This document shows, in pieces, positions 21,557 to 36,438 of a DNA stretch of 64,000 nt. Within the stretch, counting starts at the first letter, position 1; every line of letters starts with the position of its first letter. The DNA is from Prochlorococcus sp. AG-673-L20 (GTDB lineage: Bacteria > Cyanobacteriota > Cyanobacteriia > PCC-6307 > Cyanobiaceae): NCBI GenBank assembly GCA_003211135.1, contig QCTN01000004.1, forward strand, positions 1 through 64,000, written 5' to 3'. The notes below the pieces were generated by a model. That model saw nothing but the letters and a program-made list of their open reading frames with translations. It was not told where the DNA came from and searched no databases. The position numbers and the translations under genes are program-made.

Positions 21557-22164
21557 TTCAGTTGAATCCTCTTATTTAAGCCTAGTTCTTTAAGCGGACT
21601 TTGAACAAAATAAAAATTAATAAAAAAATTTTGTATAAAAGGTTGCATAATTACAGTCGGATGGTTTAGTATTTTCTTCTGGGCAAAAATAATTTTTTTG
21701 CATTTTTCAAACATTTATCTTAAATCTGATTTTTGGTAAATTAATGAATTTTTTGGAGATTTGATTTCGATCATTATTTTCAGCCAGTAGAAGGGTTTCC
21801 CTTCGAAATGAGTTAATCACTTGTTGTTTAACTCTGCACCTAGAAAATTTAAAACTTAGGAACTGATGCTTTTATTGCGTCAAGATTTTATCAAGTTTAG
21901 TTTTGATAATTTTGAGATGTATTTGCAATAAAGGTGTGAGGTCCCGTCAAGAATATATAAATTGTTTTCAATTGCTAACTTTTAGTTTTTTGAAAACTAA
22001 CGGATCTGAGATCTTGGAAAGTCACTTTGAAATATTTTTAATGTGCACTCAAAGTAATCCTTAATTATCTAAGGAGGCTGAATCTGAATAACCTAAGTCA
22101 ATCTTATTTTTATTTGGAGAACGCAATTCATATTGAGTAGATTATTTCTACAAAAGGATTTGAA

Positions 22165-23650
<1,486 letters not shown>

Positions 23651-23773
23651 CAGGGAGACAACAAAATGTAAATATTAATTTTGTCACCTTAGGTCGATCG
23701 GTATCTCAGATTCTTAATCTCTAAGAATTTTAGTTTCTAAGTTTTTTCTAGGTCACACCCATCACTTTTTCCT

Positions 23774-23847
<74 letters not shown>

Positions 23848-23859
23848 TATCTCTATGTT

Positions 23860-23932
23860 GGGGGTATAGCTCAGTTGGTAGAGCGCCTGCTTTGCAAGCA
23901 GGATGTCAGCGGTTCGAGTCCGCTTACCTCCA
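23860..23932 (+). tRNA. tRNA-Ala (anticodon TGC)
   Basis: GGGGGTATAGCTCAGTTGGTAGAGCGCCTGCTTTGCAAGCAGGATGTCAGCGGTTCGAGTCCGCTTACCTCCA. Confidence 0.97.
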
Positions 23933-24199
23933 CTGAATACCACCTCTTACATATTGTAAATGAGGGAATTTGTTTTGAGACGTGTCCTAATTTGCTCTGA
24001 GCGAATCTAGCCTCCTATTTAATTTAATAAATAAGATGCTGGACTCATTGAATTTTATTCATTGTTTTTCAGAGAACCTTGACAACTGCATAGATTATTT
24101 TTGAAGACAATAAGCATCTTTAATGATGCAGATTTATTATTTATGCGAATGCATTAAATAACAATTCTATTAAGCTGATGCTTCATTATTGAAGTTATT

Positions 24200-27073
<2,874 letters not shown>

Positions 27074-27139
27074 AAATAAACTTAATTTATTGTCTTTAAA
27101 TTTATATAATTTTCTATGCAGTTCTCAAGGTTCATACTA

Positions 27140-27257
27140 TCCTGGTGTTCATGGCGATGTGGAACCACTCCGATCCATCTCGAACTCGGTTGTGAAACGC
27201 ATCAGCGGCGAAAATATTTAGGGGGTAGCCCCTTGAGAAAATAGCTCAATGCCAGGT
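27140..27257 (+). rRNA. rrf: 5S ribosomal RNA
   Basis: TCCTGGTGTTCATGGCGATGTGGAACCACTCCGATCCATCTCGAACTCGG ... ATGCCAGG. Confidence 0.95.
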
Positions 27258-27267
27258 AAAATATTTT

Positions 27268-27302
27268 AAAGGGTTTGCTTTTTTAAAGTAAACCCTTTTT
27301 TA
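27268..27302. terminator. terminator at the end of the rRNA operon
   Basis: AAAGGGTTTGCTTTTTTAAAGTAAACCCTTTTTTATT; stem AAAGGGTTT/AAACCCTTT with T-run. Confidence 0.8.
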
Positions 27303-28178
27303 TTTCTGACATTTACGGCACCAATGTGTACTTCTTCCTGAGATCTTTTGTCTCTCAATTAAATTTTTGCATTGACGACATTGCTTACCAGTTCTTCTAT
27401 AAACATTAGTTTGTAATCCAAAATTACCATTTTCTCCTTCTAAGTCTCTAAAGTCACTGAAGGTAGTTCCTCCTGCACCAATACTTTTTTTTAATACTTC
27501 GACGATTGCTATTTTAAGTTTTTTTAATTCATTTTCTTTAATTGTTTTAGCCTCTCTAAAAGGCGATATACCAGCTGAATAAAGACTTTCATCTGCATAT
27601 ATATTCCCTATACCAGCAACGATTGTTTGATCTAATAAAATAGATTTTATAGATCTTGTTTTATTTAAAATTACTTTTCTCAGATAACGGATGTTAAAAT
27701 TTTTAGAAAATGGCTCAGGCCCTAATGTTCCTAATCCTTTAATAATATTATTTGGCGACAATCCATCTCTAACCCACCACATTTGCCCAAAACTTCTTAC
27801 ATCAATATATCTAAGCTCATTTTTGTTATTGTCAAAAAGCCTTATTCTTGTATGTTTACAAGGGTGAGTAATAATATCATTATAAGTGAAATAACCAGTC
27901 ATTCTTAAATGAACAACGAGAACTCCATTATTTACAAATAATATTTCATTTGCATCAATATTATTACTCTTAGTTTTCTTTAGTTCCGCGATTAAATATT
28001 TTCCTCTTCTATCCCATTTATCTATAAGTGAGTTTTGAAGACCTTCAATAAAGGCTTTTTTATCGATTGGATACGCAACAGTAGAATCTCTACAGATTTC
28101 AACTCTTTTGATAATAAAATTCTTGAGTTTTTGTTCTAAACCTCTTCTAACAGTCTCAACTTCTGGTAACTCAGGCAA
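27300..28178 (-). CDS. mutM: formamidopyrimidine-DNA glycosylase
   Basis: [19 protein letters not shown]-terminal [26 protein letters not shown] zinc finger. Confidence 0.98.
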   Translation of the reverse strand: MPELPEVETVRRGLEQKLKNFIIKRVEICRDSTVAYPIDKKAFIEGLQNSLIDKWDRRGKYLIAELKKTKSNNIDANEILFVNNGVLVVHLRMTGYFTYNDIITHPCKHTRIRLFDNNKNELRYIDVRSFGQMWWVRDGLSPNNIIKGLGTLGPEPFSKNFNIRYLRKVILNKTRSIKSILLDQTIVAGIGNIYADESLYSAGISPFREAKTIKENELKKLKIAIVEVLKKSIGAGGTTFSDFRDLEGENGNFGLQTNVYRRTGKQCRQCKNLIERQKISGRSTHWCRKCQK

Positions 28179-28182
28179 ATCT

Positions 28183-28392
28183 CTAGGCTTTCTCTAATTC
28201 ACTTTCTGCAAAATTATTAGTATTTGCTCCTCCTTCAGTTCCGCTTATTCCCGCATAATTCACCTTATCAAATCTTACAACACAGTTATACTTTATTCCG
28301 GTTGTATCGACTGAAGCAACTTTACCAATTTCATTGTACCAGTATGACTCTGGTCTTTTAACTCTTACAAGATCACCTCTTGAAATTGCCAT
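28183..28392 (-). CDS. psaE: photosystem I subunit IV (PsaE)
   Basis: [49 protein letters not shown]. Confidence 0.98.
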   Translation of the reverse strand: MAISRGDLVRVKRPESYWYNEIGKVASVDTTGIKYNCVVRFDKVNYAGISGTEGGANTNNFAESELEKA

Positions 28393-28472
28393 TAATTTAA
28401 ATTTAACTAATAAGACAATACCTCAAAAGGGATATCTATAGAAAAATTATTCACAGATATTAATTAAAATGA

Positions 28473-29219
28473 TTAGCAGAAATCATTTATTAGATTTTTT
28501 TCAAATTCTTCTTTTGCAGGAATCCACCCTCTCCATTTTCTTCCGGGAATTCTTACGTCTAAATCTTTTGTTTCACACTTTATAGAGATAATAACTTTTT
28601 TATTATTTTGATTTAGAGCATTCAAAATTTTTCTTCCACTTACTTCTTCTAATTCTGTTTGTTGAGTTGTTAAAGGTCCATACTTTTTATTCTTTTTACT
28701 TAAAAATTGAATAACCTTTTCATCTTTAATTGAAGTAGTAACTTTTTGATTATTGATATTGTTTTTTCTTAAAATTAATTTTGAACCAACTTCTAATGAA
28801 TTTGGATTCTTAAGATTGTTAATTTCAATAATTTCTTTTAAGTTTAAACCATATTTAGTAGAGATTTCTGTAAGACTCTCACCTTTTTGGACGATATGAT
28901 AGTTATTATTTTTACTTTCTTGACTAGGATCAGAAATTTTTAGATTTTGGCCTACATAAATATAATTTTCATCTTTTAAATTATTTAATTTGATAATAGA
29001 ATCTTTTTTTATTGAATAAAGATTTGAGATACTTGTAATCGTATCGCCCACTTTTACGATATGAATTTTTTTAAGATATGGTACTTCATTATTAGTTGTA
29101 TCTACGTTGGTAGTTTTTTCTATTTGATTATTTGATAAATCAATAATTTCTTCGGCCTTTGTAAAATTAGGATTGAAAAAATTAAAAATGAAGGCAAATA
29201 AAATAAACGTTAATTTCAT
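28473..29219 (-). CDS. LysM-domain protein, probably exported
   Basis: Two LysM repeats: HIVKVGDTITSISNLYSIKKDSIIKLNNL and HIVQKGESLTEISTKYGLNLKEIIEINNL; N-terminal signal-like segment. Confidence 0.9.
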   Translation of the reverse strand: MKLTFILFAFIFNFFNPNFTKAEEIIDLSNNQIEKTTNVDTTNNEVPYLKKIHIVKVGDTITSISNLYSIKKDSIIKLNNLKDENYIYVGQNLKISDPSQESKNNNYHIVQKGESLTEISTKYGLNLKEIIEINNLKNPNSLEVGSKLILRKNNINNQKVTTSIKDEKVIQFLSKKNKKYGPLTTQQTELEEVSGRKILNALNQNNKKVIISIKCETKDLDVRIPGRKWRGWIPAKEEFEKNLINDFC

Positions 29220-29291
29220 TAATTTATCTATTTTCTTAAAGATAATGTGTGTATTAAATATCGCTAGACTTTTGAAACCAAATTAATTAAT

Positions 29292-30686
29292 TTAAATCTT
29301 AAAAATAAATTTTATAATTTTCATTACTTGATCATAAGGGGGGTATCTCAAATCTAAATCAAATAAAAAGCCTTTATAAGTTATTGATTTTTGATTTGAA
29401 AAATTCTTAAATCCTTCCTCTCCATGAAATTTACCCATCCCACTATTTCCTACTCCTCCAAATGGCAAATTTGGAATAAGCACAGGTAACATAACATCGT
29501 TAATACAAACAGTGCCAGAGCTTGTAACTTTTGAAATATGATCATGGATTTTTTTATTTCCTCCAAAAATATATATTGCTAGGGGTTTTGAAGCTTGATT
29601 AATTTTTTTTAATGCCGAATCTTTATTCCTGATCCCAATAACTGGAAGAAGGGAGCTAAATAATTCTTTTTGAATAATATTTTCATCTTGTAATTTTACT
29701 TTTAAAATTGTGGGTGATATTTTCATTCTTTTTTTACTACAAGTTCCTCCAAATAAAATACGTTTCTCTTTTTTGTATCTTTTGAGAAGTTCTGAAGTTG
29801 TGGAAAATTGTTTTTTTTGCAATCTAGATAAGTTTTTTGAGATTATTGGATCTTCGCCATAAAAAATAGTGATAAATTTCTTTAACTCCTCAACTAATTG
29901 ATTTTCAATTTCTTTTTCTACAAATATATGATTAGGTGCCATACATGATTGGCCTGAATTGAAAAATTTACCCCATACAATTCTTTTTGCTGCAATTTCT
30001 AAATTTGCATTTTTGAAAATAATTACTGGATTTGTTCCACTAAGTTCCAGAGTTAATGGAGTTAAGTTTGTTGAAGCTGATCTCATAATAGATTTCCCAG
30101 TTTCAGTACTTCCTGTAAAAAAAATATGATCGAAATTTTGTTTTACCAGTTTTATTGACTCTTTATAATCTCCCTCAATCGTTAATAAAATATCTTTTTG
30201 GAAATATTTATCAGTTAATTTTTTGATTAGTTTAGATGTAGAAGAACATTTTTCTGATGGTTTTATTACTGCAGTATTGCCAGAAGAAAAAATATTTACG
30301 AGGGGCTTTAATAGATACAATAAAGGATAATTATATGGCCCTAAAATTAGGACACAACCCAGAGGTTCGTAGATTACTTTTGAGAATGATGGGAATAGAT
30401 ATATTGGCGTTTTTACCTTTTTTGGTCGCATCCATAATCTAAGATTCTTCTTAATTAAGGAAATTTCTTCTTTAATTAAGAGTATTTCTGAAAGAGCTTC
30501 GAGTTCTGATTTACCTAGATCAAGGAAAATAGCTTTTATGATTTCTTTTTTATTCTCATCTAAAAGTTGAGAAACCTTATTAATCTGCTGGATCCTCCAA
30601 CTAATGCTCTCTGTTTGACCGGTAATTACTTTATTTTTTAATTCATCAATATTTGATTTATACGATTTATCTAAAATATTCATCAA
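29292..30686 (-). CDS. aldehyde dehydrogenase family protein
   Basis: LGPYNYPLLYLLKPLVNIFSSGNTAVIKPSE, FFTGSTETGKSIM, LELSGTNPVII, NSGQSCMAPNHIFVE. Confidence 0.93.
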   Translation of the reverse strand: MMNILDKSYKSNIDELKNKVITGQTESISWRIQQINKVSQLLDENKKEIIKAIFLDLGKSELEALSEILLIKEEISLIKKNLRLWMRPKKVKTPIYLFPSFSKVIYEPLGCVLILGPYNYPLLYLLKPLVNIFSSGNTAVIKPSEKCSSTSKLIKKLTDKYFQKDILLTIEGDYKESIKLVKQNFDHIFFTGSTETGKSIMRSASTNLTPLTLELSGTNPVIIFKNANLEIAAKRIVWGKFFNSGQSCMAPNHIFVEKEIENQLVEELKKFITIFYGEDPIISKNLSRLQKKQFSTTSELLKRYKKEKRILFGGTCSKKRMKISPTILKVKLQDENIIQKELFSSLLPVIGIRNKDSALKKINQASKPLAIYIFGGNKKIHDHISKVTSSGTVCINDVMLPVLIPNLPFGGVGNSGMGKFHGEEGFKNFSNQKSITYKGFLFDLDLRYPPYDQVMKIIKFIFKI

Positions 30687-30804
30687 GAAAATTTTTCATA
30701 TGATAGTTAATATATCAGATTAATAATATTAAATATCGATAAATTATTTAAACAAATAAGGGCTTATTATTTTTTATAAATAATAGTTAATATTTAATCA
30801 TATC

Positions 30805-31386
30805 TTGAACATAAAAAAACAAGAAGCACAATTTATTATTCCTTCCTTTTTATGTTTTTTATTATTTATAATTATTAATTTAAAGGATTTATATTTGGTA
30901 TCAGACCTTTCCTATTGGTCTAGTTATCTTACTAATCAACCTTATCGGATATTAAGCTATAGTTTTGTTCATAAAGATTTTAATCATTTATTATCTAATA
31001 TATTTGGGATAATTGTAGTTAGATACTGTTTTATAAATTTGAAGTTGAAGAATATATTTCTTTTCCTTTATCTAATTGTTTTATTAATTCCAATTCAGAC
31101 TTTTTTTTTATTTGTAGTAGATAATTTTTTATTTTACAATCCTAATCATTTGTTGGTTGGTTTTAGTGGAATTATATTTGGGACATTTTCCTTTATATTG
31201 TTATCCTCTCATTATGGGAAGGAATATATTTTTAATATTTTTATTGACTTGAAAAAGAACAATGAAATTTATAGATTAATGATTGTTTTTTTGTCTTTAG
31301 GGATTGTTTATTCTTTTTTGCCAACCATAAGCTTATTTGGACATATAGCAGGAATATTGAGTGGATTTATTATTTTTATTTTTTGA
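30805..31386 (+). CDS. rhomboid-family intramembrane protease-like protein
   Basis: FVHKDFNHLLSNIFGI, GFSGIIFGTFSF (GxSG), GHIAGILSGF (catalytic His context); multi-TM. Confidence 0.75.
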   Translation: MNIKKQEAQFIIPSFLCFLLFIIINLKDLYLVSDLSYWSSYLTNQPYRILSYSFVHKDFNHLLSNIFGIIVVRYCFINLKLKNIFLFLYLIVLLIPIQTFFLFVVDNFLFYNPNHLLVGFSGIIFGTFSFILLSSHYGKEYIFNIFIDLKKNNEIYRLMIVFLSLGIVYSFLPTISLFGHIAGILSGFIIFIF

Positions 31387-31466
31387 AACGAGAATATATT
31401 TTTCCTTATTCTTGATTAAATTAACTTCCTAAAATATTAAAAGTGTTATTTTATTAAGTTAAGATA

Positions 31467-32363
31467 TTGTCAATGAAGAAAAATTTTTCAATAAGACTAA
31501 TATCTAATGATGAGATCCAGAAAGTTACTGATTGGGCAAAGTTAGAGGGATTTGCTCCTGGCTTTGATGACATCTCAATTTATAAAAATACCGATAAAAA
31601 AGGGATATGGGTTGGGTGTCTTGATAATGATCCTATAGGTTCTATAGCTTGTGTTAAATATAATTCTTCTTATGGATTTATAGGGTTATTCATCGTAAAA
31701 AAAGAATTCCGAAATATGGGTTATGGAGTTAGATTATGGAAACATGCATTAGATTATTTAAAAAAAGTTGATTGTATTGGTTTAGAAGCAGCTCCAAACA
31801 GATTAGATGATTATCAAACATGGGGTTTTAAAAAATCCTCCATAACAAATAGATGGAAATTAGAGGGCATTCAAGATTTGCCAAATGGTAATTTTTATAA
31901 AGATGAAAACAATACTTTTAGTGTTGTTCCCGGTAATCAGATTTCCTCTGAAGCTGTTTTAATATATGATTCTCAGCGAGAACCTAGTCCTAGGCCACAT
32001 TTCTTGAATGATTGGCTGAAGAATTCTTTTGGAAATGTTAGTGCGCTTGTTGATAATAATGGCATGTGCCATGGCTTTGGGAGGATTAGACCTTGTATGC
32101 TTCAAGGTAATAATCAAGGTTGGCGAATTGGGCCTCTTCTGGCTGATACCCCTCCTTTGGCAGAATTACTTATTAGAAAATTAGTTAGGAATCTAGAAGC
32201 TCAAATCTTCTTGGACTGCTCGAATCTCAATCCTTATGCGAATTATCTTTTATCTAGTATGGGTTTTAAAGAAATTTCACAAACTTATCGAATGTATAAA
32301 GGTACTCAACCTTCATGCTCAATGAATCAAGTATATGGGCTTGCTTGTTTAGAGTTGGGCTAG
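31467..32363 (+). CDS. GNAT-family acetyltransferase with C-terminal second acetyltransferase-like domain
   Basis: LFIVKKEFRNMGYGVRLWKHALDYL motif A; C-terminal RIGPLLADTPPLAELLIRKLVR. Confidence 0.85.
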   Translation: MSMKKNFSIRLISNDEIQKVTDWAKLEGFAPGFDDISIYKNTDKKGIWVGCLDNDPIGSIACVKYNSSYGFIGLFIVKKEFRNMGYGVRLWKHALDYLKKVDCIGLEAAPNRLDDYQTWGFKKSSITNRWKLEGIQDLPNGNFYKDENNTFSVVPGNQISSEAVLIYDSQREPSPRPHFLNDWLKNSFGNVSALVDNNGMCHGFGRIRPCMLQGNNQGWRIGPLLADTPPLAELLIRKLVRNLEAQIFLDCSNLNPYANYLLSSMGFKEISQTYRMYKGTQPSCSMNQVYGLACLELG

Positions 32364-32452
32364 TCATTTCTCTAATACGTAATTTTTTTATTCTATGTGT
32401 CTTACATAACTAGAAACTTTATAGAGTTATTGCTTTATAGGTTTTGAGAAGG

Positions 32453-32731
32453 TTAATTCTCAGCTGTTTTTAATATCTTTTCTACAGTATCTGCATTGAT
32501 TATTATAATCTCTCCATTATCAATGTTTGCCACTTGAAATAAGGTCCATGAATTTGGATTTCTTGCTCCTCCTATACAGTTAATAACTTGCCCAATCCAA
32601 TATTCATAGTGACCGTTCTGTATATTCCCTGGAGACTTTTCATCTCTAATTACTACATGATCACCAGGTTTAACTAAAAGAAATTCATAAGTTTCCGAAG
32701 AGGCCATAATTCTATATTCTTTGTAGTACAA
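32453..32731 (-). CDS. conserved hypothetical, DUF3104-like; start more likely MASSETY at about 32707
   Basis: YEFLLVKPGDHVVIRDEKSPG...HYEYWIGQVI pattern typical of a marine picocyanobacterial small family. Confidence 0.55.
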   Translation of the reverse strand: MYYKEYRIMASSETYEFLLVKPGDHVVIRDEKSPGNIQNGHYEYWIGQVINCIGGARNPNSWTLFQVANIDNGEIIIINADTVEKILKTAEN

Positions 32732-32929
32732 ATATACTATAAAGTCTATATCTCTGGTCTTAGTCTATGGGTAGTATTTATTTTCTTAATCATGTAAAAA
32801 TATGATTTATAAATAAAAAAGTCAAACTATTTAAAATAGAAATAATTATGAAGCTATTGAAAATTTTTATATCTATAAATGATGATTAGATTAATAGGAA
32901 TATGAATGAAAAAAATAGTAACTGATCTT

Positions 32930-33064
32930 TTAAATTAAAATAGATTTCAATTGATCAAGGATATCTACATGACTAGAGACTAATTTTGTAAATAATAAAT
33001 AAACTAAACCTCCCATAGCAATTCTTCCGTTTAATTTTTCTAACTGTTTTAATTTCTTAAACAA
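32930..33064 (-). CDS. HLIP-like (high-light-inducible / Lhc-like) short protein, TTG start
   Basis: MFKKLKQLEKLNGRIAMGGLVYLLFTKLVSSHVDILDQLKSILI contains E-x-x-N-G-R-x-A-M; not in ORF track. Confidence 0.6.
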   Translation of the reverse strand: MFKKLKQLEKLNGRIAMGGLVYLLFTKLVSSHVDILDQLKSILI

Positions 33065-33196
33065 TTTTTTGTTAAATCTCTATTAAATTTAGCTGCTTAT
33101 ATTAAAAAAAAAGTATCTATTGTTTCCAAAAATTATTTTATTTGACCCAAGATTTATTAGTGCTCGTTAAGAAAAGTTTTTAAATAAAGGTGGAGA

Positions 33197-33340
<144 letters not shown>

Positions 33341-33452
33341 TATGCCCATTAAAGTCAATGTGTTTATTCTCTCATATTTAAAGCTTTTTTTGTTTGTTTG
33401 AATTCTTAAATTTTATTTAAATTTTATTTTTATCATGTAATTTGCCGAGAAA

Positions 33453-33554
33453 TCATTTAGCAGCAGTAGTTTTGTTGTATAGAAATTGAACCTCCCAATA
33501 TACTATTCCAATAAAAATTGCACTTGCAAGAAGAATTTCAGAAATCGTAAGCAT
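33453..33554 (-). CDS. small single-TM hypothetical
   Basis: MLTISEILLASAIFIGIVYWEVQFLYNKTTAAK. Confidence 0.4.
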   Translation of the reverse strand: MLTISEILLASAIFIGIVYWEVQFLYNKTTAAK

Positions 33555-33699
33555 AGCTTTATCGTTAGTAATTTAATTTTCGTATCAACTGACACAGAAA
33601 GCAATAGGTACTATTTACATTAAAATTTCATATAAAACTTTAGTAGTTAAATTAAGTCTTTAAATATTATAAAATTAAAAATAAATTCAAAATTCTTTC

Positions 33700-34134
33700 G
33701 TGGAAAATCCCATAAACATTTCTATCTTGATCCCCTTGATACCAATGGGTATGGCTTTACTTATATTAATTCTGCTAGTAAGTTTCAATAGAACAATAAA
33801 TAGACTTACTAAACCAGTTAGTGCTCTTGCAGTCTTCTCTTTATTGAGTTCTGCTCTGATAAGTTCATTCTTATATTTTTTAAAAATCGAAGGCGAAGTA
33901 TTTTTATCTAATTATCTAAAGCTCTTTGAAAGTACAAATTTAGTACTCCATCTAAATTCTTTAACTGAAAAAATCGTAATATTTTTTCCTGTAATAATCG
34001 CAATAGCAATTGGGTTACTTTTTTATAAATTACCAAGGCGAAAAGGTTTTGTCTCATTGATTATCGGAATCAGCTTGATTTCTTCCTCAATAATATTTGC
34101 AGTATTGTTTTTAGATTTTTCAATCTTAATTTAG
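33700..34134 (+). CDS. multi-TM hypothetical, weakly resembling the N-terminus of NDH-1 NdhF/NuoL
   Basis: About four hydrophobic segments; LIPLIPMGMALLILILLVSFNRTINRLTKPVSALAVFSLLSSALISS. Confidence 0.5.
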   Translation: MENPINISILIPLIPMGMALLILILLVSFNRTINRLTKPVSALAVFSLLSSALISSFLYFLKIEGEVFLSNYLKLFESTNLVLHLNSLTEKIVIFFPVIIAIAIGLLFYKLPRRKGFVSLIIGISLISSSIIFAVLFLDFSILI

Positions 34135-34640
34135 GCTTGAGTTATCATCGCTAATGCTTCATTAAGTTCTTCAACGTGGTTAAGTTCGTCTTGCGCAATT
34201 TCTTTTATTTTTTGATCTTCAGGGTGGTCTTTAAGGTATTTTGTATAAGTATTAAATGCATGCTCTTCAATTTTGATATTTACGTCATAAGCATTTGTTG
34301 GAGAACAGAAATAATAAATAACCATGATCCAGTAATAGACGAGTACAAGGTGTCTTGCTAAAAACCTGTCGATCCAAAACTTGTCTCCTCCTCTTTTCTC
34401 CATTTCTTTTAGGTGCTCCGTTTCATTAATAGCTTGGTAAAAATGTTCTTTCATCAAAAACATTGTGATGTCATTTTTTATTCCAAGTGATTCTTTGAAA
34501 TGAAGAACAGAAAGAAAAGCAAAATAAGGAGACCTTGCAATAACTTCTAATACCCAAAATCTCTGTAAATGTCTATCAGAATAAACAAAGTCAAGAATTT
34601 TAACCGTATTATTTAGAATTAATGAATTCAAATTTTTCAT
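34131..34640 (-). CDS. plastid terminal oxidase/alternative oxidase-like di-iron protein (PTOX)
   Basis: FWVLEVIARSPYFAFLSVLHFKESLG, INETEHLKEMEKRGGDKFWIDRFLARHLVLVYYW, EEHAFNTYTKYLKDHP, AQDELNHVEE supply the AOX/PTOX Glu/His ligands. Confidence 0.85.
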   Translation of the reverse strand: MKNLNSLILNNTVKILDFVYSDRHLQRFWVLEVIARSPYFAFLSVLHFKESLGIKNDITMFLMKEHFYQAINETEHLKEMEKRGGDKFWIDRFLARHLVLVYYWIMVIYYFCSPTNAYDVNIKIEEHAFNTYTKYLKDHPEDQKIKEIAQDELNHVEELNEALAMITQA

Positions 34641-34795
34641 AAAAACCTTAATAACTATTAATAAGTATAATTACTTAAATACTAGGAGTTTAAACTTTTA
34701 ACTAATAATTAATATTTTTAAAGTTTAAGCAAATCAAAATTAAGTATTGAAAAAATTTTTTTTTAATGCATATTTTAAATAGCTAAATTTTTTAC

Positions 34796-34936
34796 ATGAC
34801 TTCAACTGAAAAGATTGCCAATGCTAAAAAAAGAATTAATGAGTTAGAAAGACTAATTAAGTATTGGGATAATTCAAAAGAACAAAATATCCAAAAAATT
34901 GATTTTGAAGTTAATAATGAAAAGATAGCTGCTTAA
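34796..34936 (+). CDS. small hypothetical
   Basis: MTSTEKIANAKKRINELERLIKYWDNSKEQNIQKIDFEVNNEKIAA. Confidence 0.5.
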   Translation: MTSTEKIANAKKRINELERLIKYWDNSKEQNIQKIDFEVNNEKIAA

Positions 34937-35097
34937 TTTTTTTGAGCTTCAAATGAACTTTATTAGTTTTTTTAATATAGATAGTACATTATTTACGTTT
35001 TTAATATTCATAGCATTCATTTTGAGTGATTAGAGCAATTAAACCTATTTTCAAAATTCAAAATTACAAATAATCTAGTTAGATATTAGATTATTTT

Positions 35098-35211
35098 ATG
35101 AATACATTTTCTAACAAATACTTATTTCCCATAAAGTTCCTTCCTTGGTTTTTTTGGGGGATTATCTCAGTTGTTAGTTTTTGTTTATTCTCTAATGCAT
35201 GGATAAATTAG
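35098..35211 (+). CDS. small single-TM hypothetical
   Basis: MNTFSNKYLFPIKFLPWFFWGIISVVSFCLFSNAWIN. Confidence 0.4.
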   Translation: MNTFSNKYLFPIKFLPWFFWGIISVVSFCLFSNAWIN

Positions 35212-35226
35212 AGATTAAATGATTTT

Positions 35227-35535
35227 CTAGCTCCTTTTAATCCAGTCAGGTGAGCCACCAAACCAGTCTGAAATATCATCTTTATTTGGATTGAAATGAT
35301 TGTCTCGATCTAATCCATCAATTCCAAGCGATTGAATTAGACGATTAATACTACCTTTATTTTGTACTCCATGTCTTCTGATACTATTTGCTTTTTTTAA
35401 CCAAAGTGATATTGTCGAGCTGTGTTTTGCGTATTTTTCAACGTATATTCTTTCTTTTAACGTAATTTCTTTATCTAAAGATATTCTTCTAACTATTTCC
35501 TGAATTTTTAATCTTTTTTGAGTACTTAAAAGCAT
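35227..35535 (-). CDS. conserved hypothetical
   Basis: 102 aa, highly charged, C-term DDISDWFGGSPDWIKRS. Confidence 0.6.
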   Translation of the reverse strand: MLLSTQKRLKIQEIVRRISLDKEITLKERIYVEKYAKHSSTISLWLKKANSIRRHGVQNKGSINRLIQSLGIDGLDRDNHFNPNKDDISDWFGGSPDWIKRS

Positions 35536-35826
35536 TAGATAATAAATAACTTAATTTTTTATAGGAGCTTTATGGCAAAATAACTTGTCAATATTAATTT
35601 CAAGAAATTTCTCTATGTAAAAGGGTTTTTAAGGGTATTGGTTATGAATTGCTTAAATTAAAGATTAATTTGTCTTTGATGATACCAAGAAATATATGAA
35701 AATCTTATGAGAGAATTAAGAAAGATAAATAATTTTAATTTTATTTTATCAAAATAAAGACTTACAGAATTAATTAGTTGCGTAAGAGTATTTCTGTACT
35801 ATTATTAGTACATATGTATTATAAAA

Positions 35827-36024
35827 ATGAAAATTTTATCTTCTTCGCCCTACGCTACATTTAATCCAAAAGAGTGGAATTTACTTTCAAGAGCTAATTG
35901 TAGATTCTCTAGTGCTCCAATAAAAATTAAAAAAAAGGTTTTTAGTAATTGTAAAAATGTAAAATCTACTAAAAATATTCAAGAAAATAATAAGCTTCCA
36001 AAACAAATACAGCTTGCCTTCTAG
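35827..36024 (+). CDS. small basic hypothetical
   Basis: 65 aa ORF; no recognised domain. Confidence 0.35.
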   Translation: MKILSSSPYATFNPKEWNLLSRANCRFSSAPIKIKKKVFSNCKNVKSTKNIQENNKLPKQIQLAF

Positions 36025-36120
36025 TAATTAAAAATTTCAACTAATATTCAGTTTTACGAAAAATATTCTAAGAATCGCTATTCTTTGTTAGATTAATATA
36101 AATAGAAAAAGGTTTTAAAA

Positions 36121-36420
36121 TTGTCTGTAAATCGCGAACTTTTGAAAGAAGTTACTCAAGAACTTTGGAATACTGTTAAAAAGCTAAGGCCAGAAATAGA
36201 TAGGGAAACTCGCCTTCAGCTAGTTTTAAAAGCTTTATTAACCATAGGCGATTTACCAGATCAACTGCAAGCAGCAATGGTAGTGGGTGTTTGTGCCGAA
36301 ATGGATAAAAGCGATATAGAAAATGTTGACGCTAATTCCAATACTAAAGAAGAAAGTAATTCTTCTTCAGTTGATACTTCTACTGGAAGAAAAGTTTTTA
36401 GAAGAAGTTCGGCAAAATAA
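36121..36420 (+). CDS. conserved picocyanobacterial hypothetical (TTG start)
   Basis: MSVNRELLKEVTQELWNTVKKLRPEIDRETRLQLVLKALLTIGDLPDQLQAAMVVGVCAEM. Confidence 0.65.
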   Translation: MSVNRELLKEVTQELWNTVKKLRPEIDRETRLQLVLKALLTIGDLPDQLQAAMVVGVCAEMDKSDIENVDANSNTKEESNSSSVDTSTGRKVFRRSSAK

Positions 36421-36438
36421 AACTTCTTCTAAAAGAAA

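Noticed and set aside
21526-21714. Minus 62-aa ORF upstream of the invertase
   Set aside because: Overlaps the invertase start in another frame with no protein-like signature.
30257-30442. Plus-strand 61-aa ORF
   Set aside because: Antisense frame within the aldehyde dehydrogenase.
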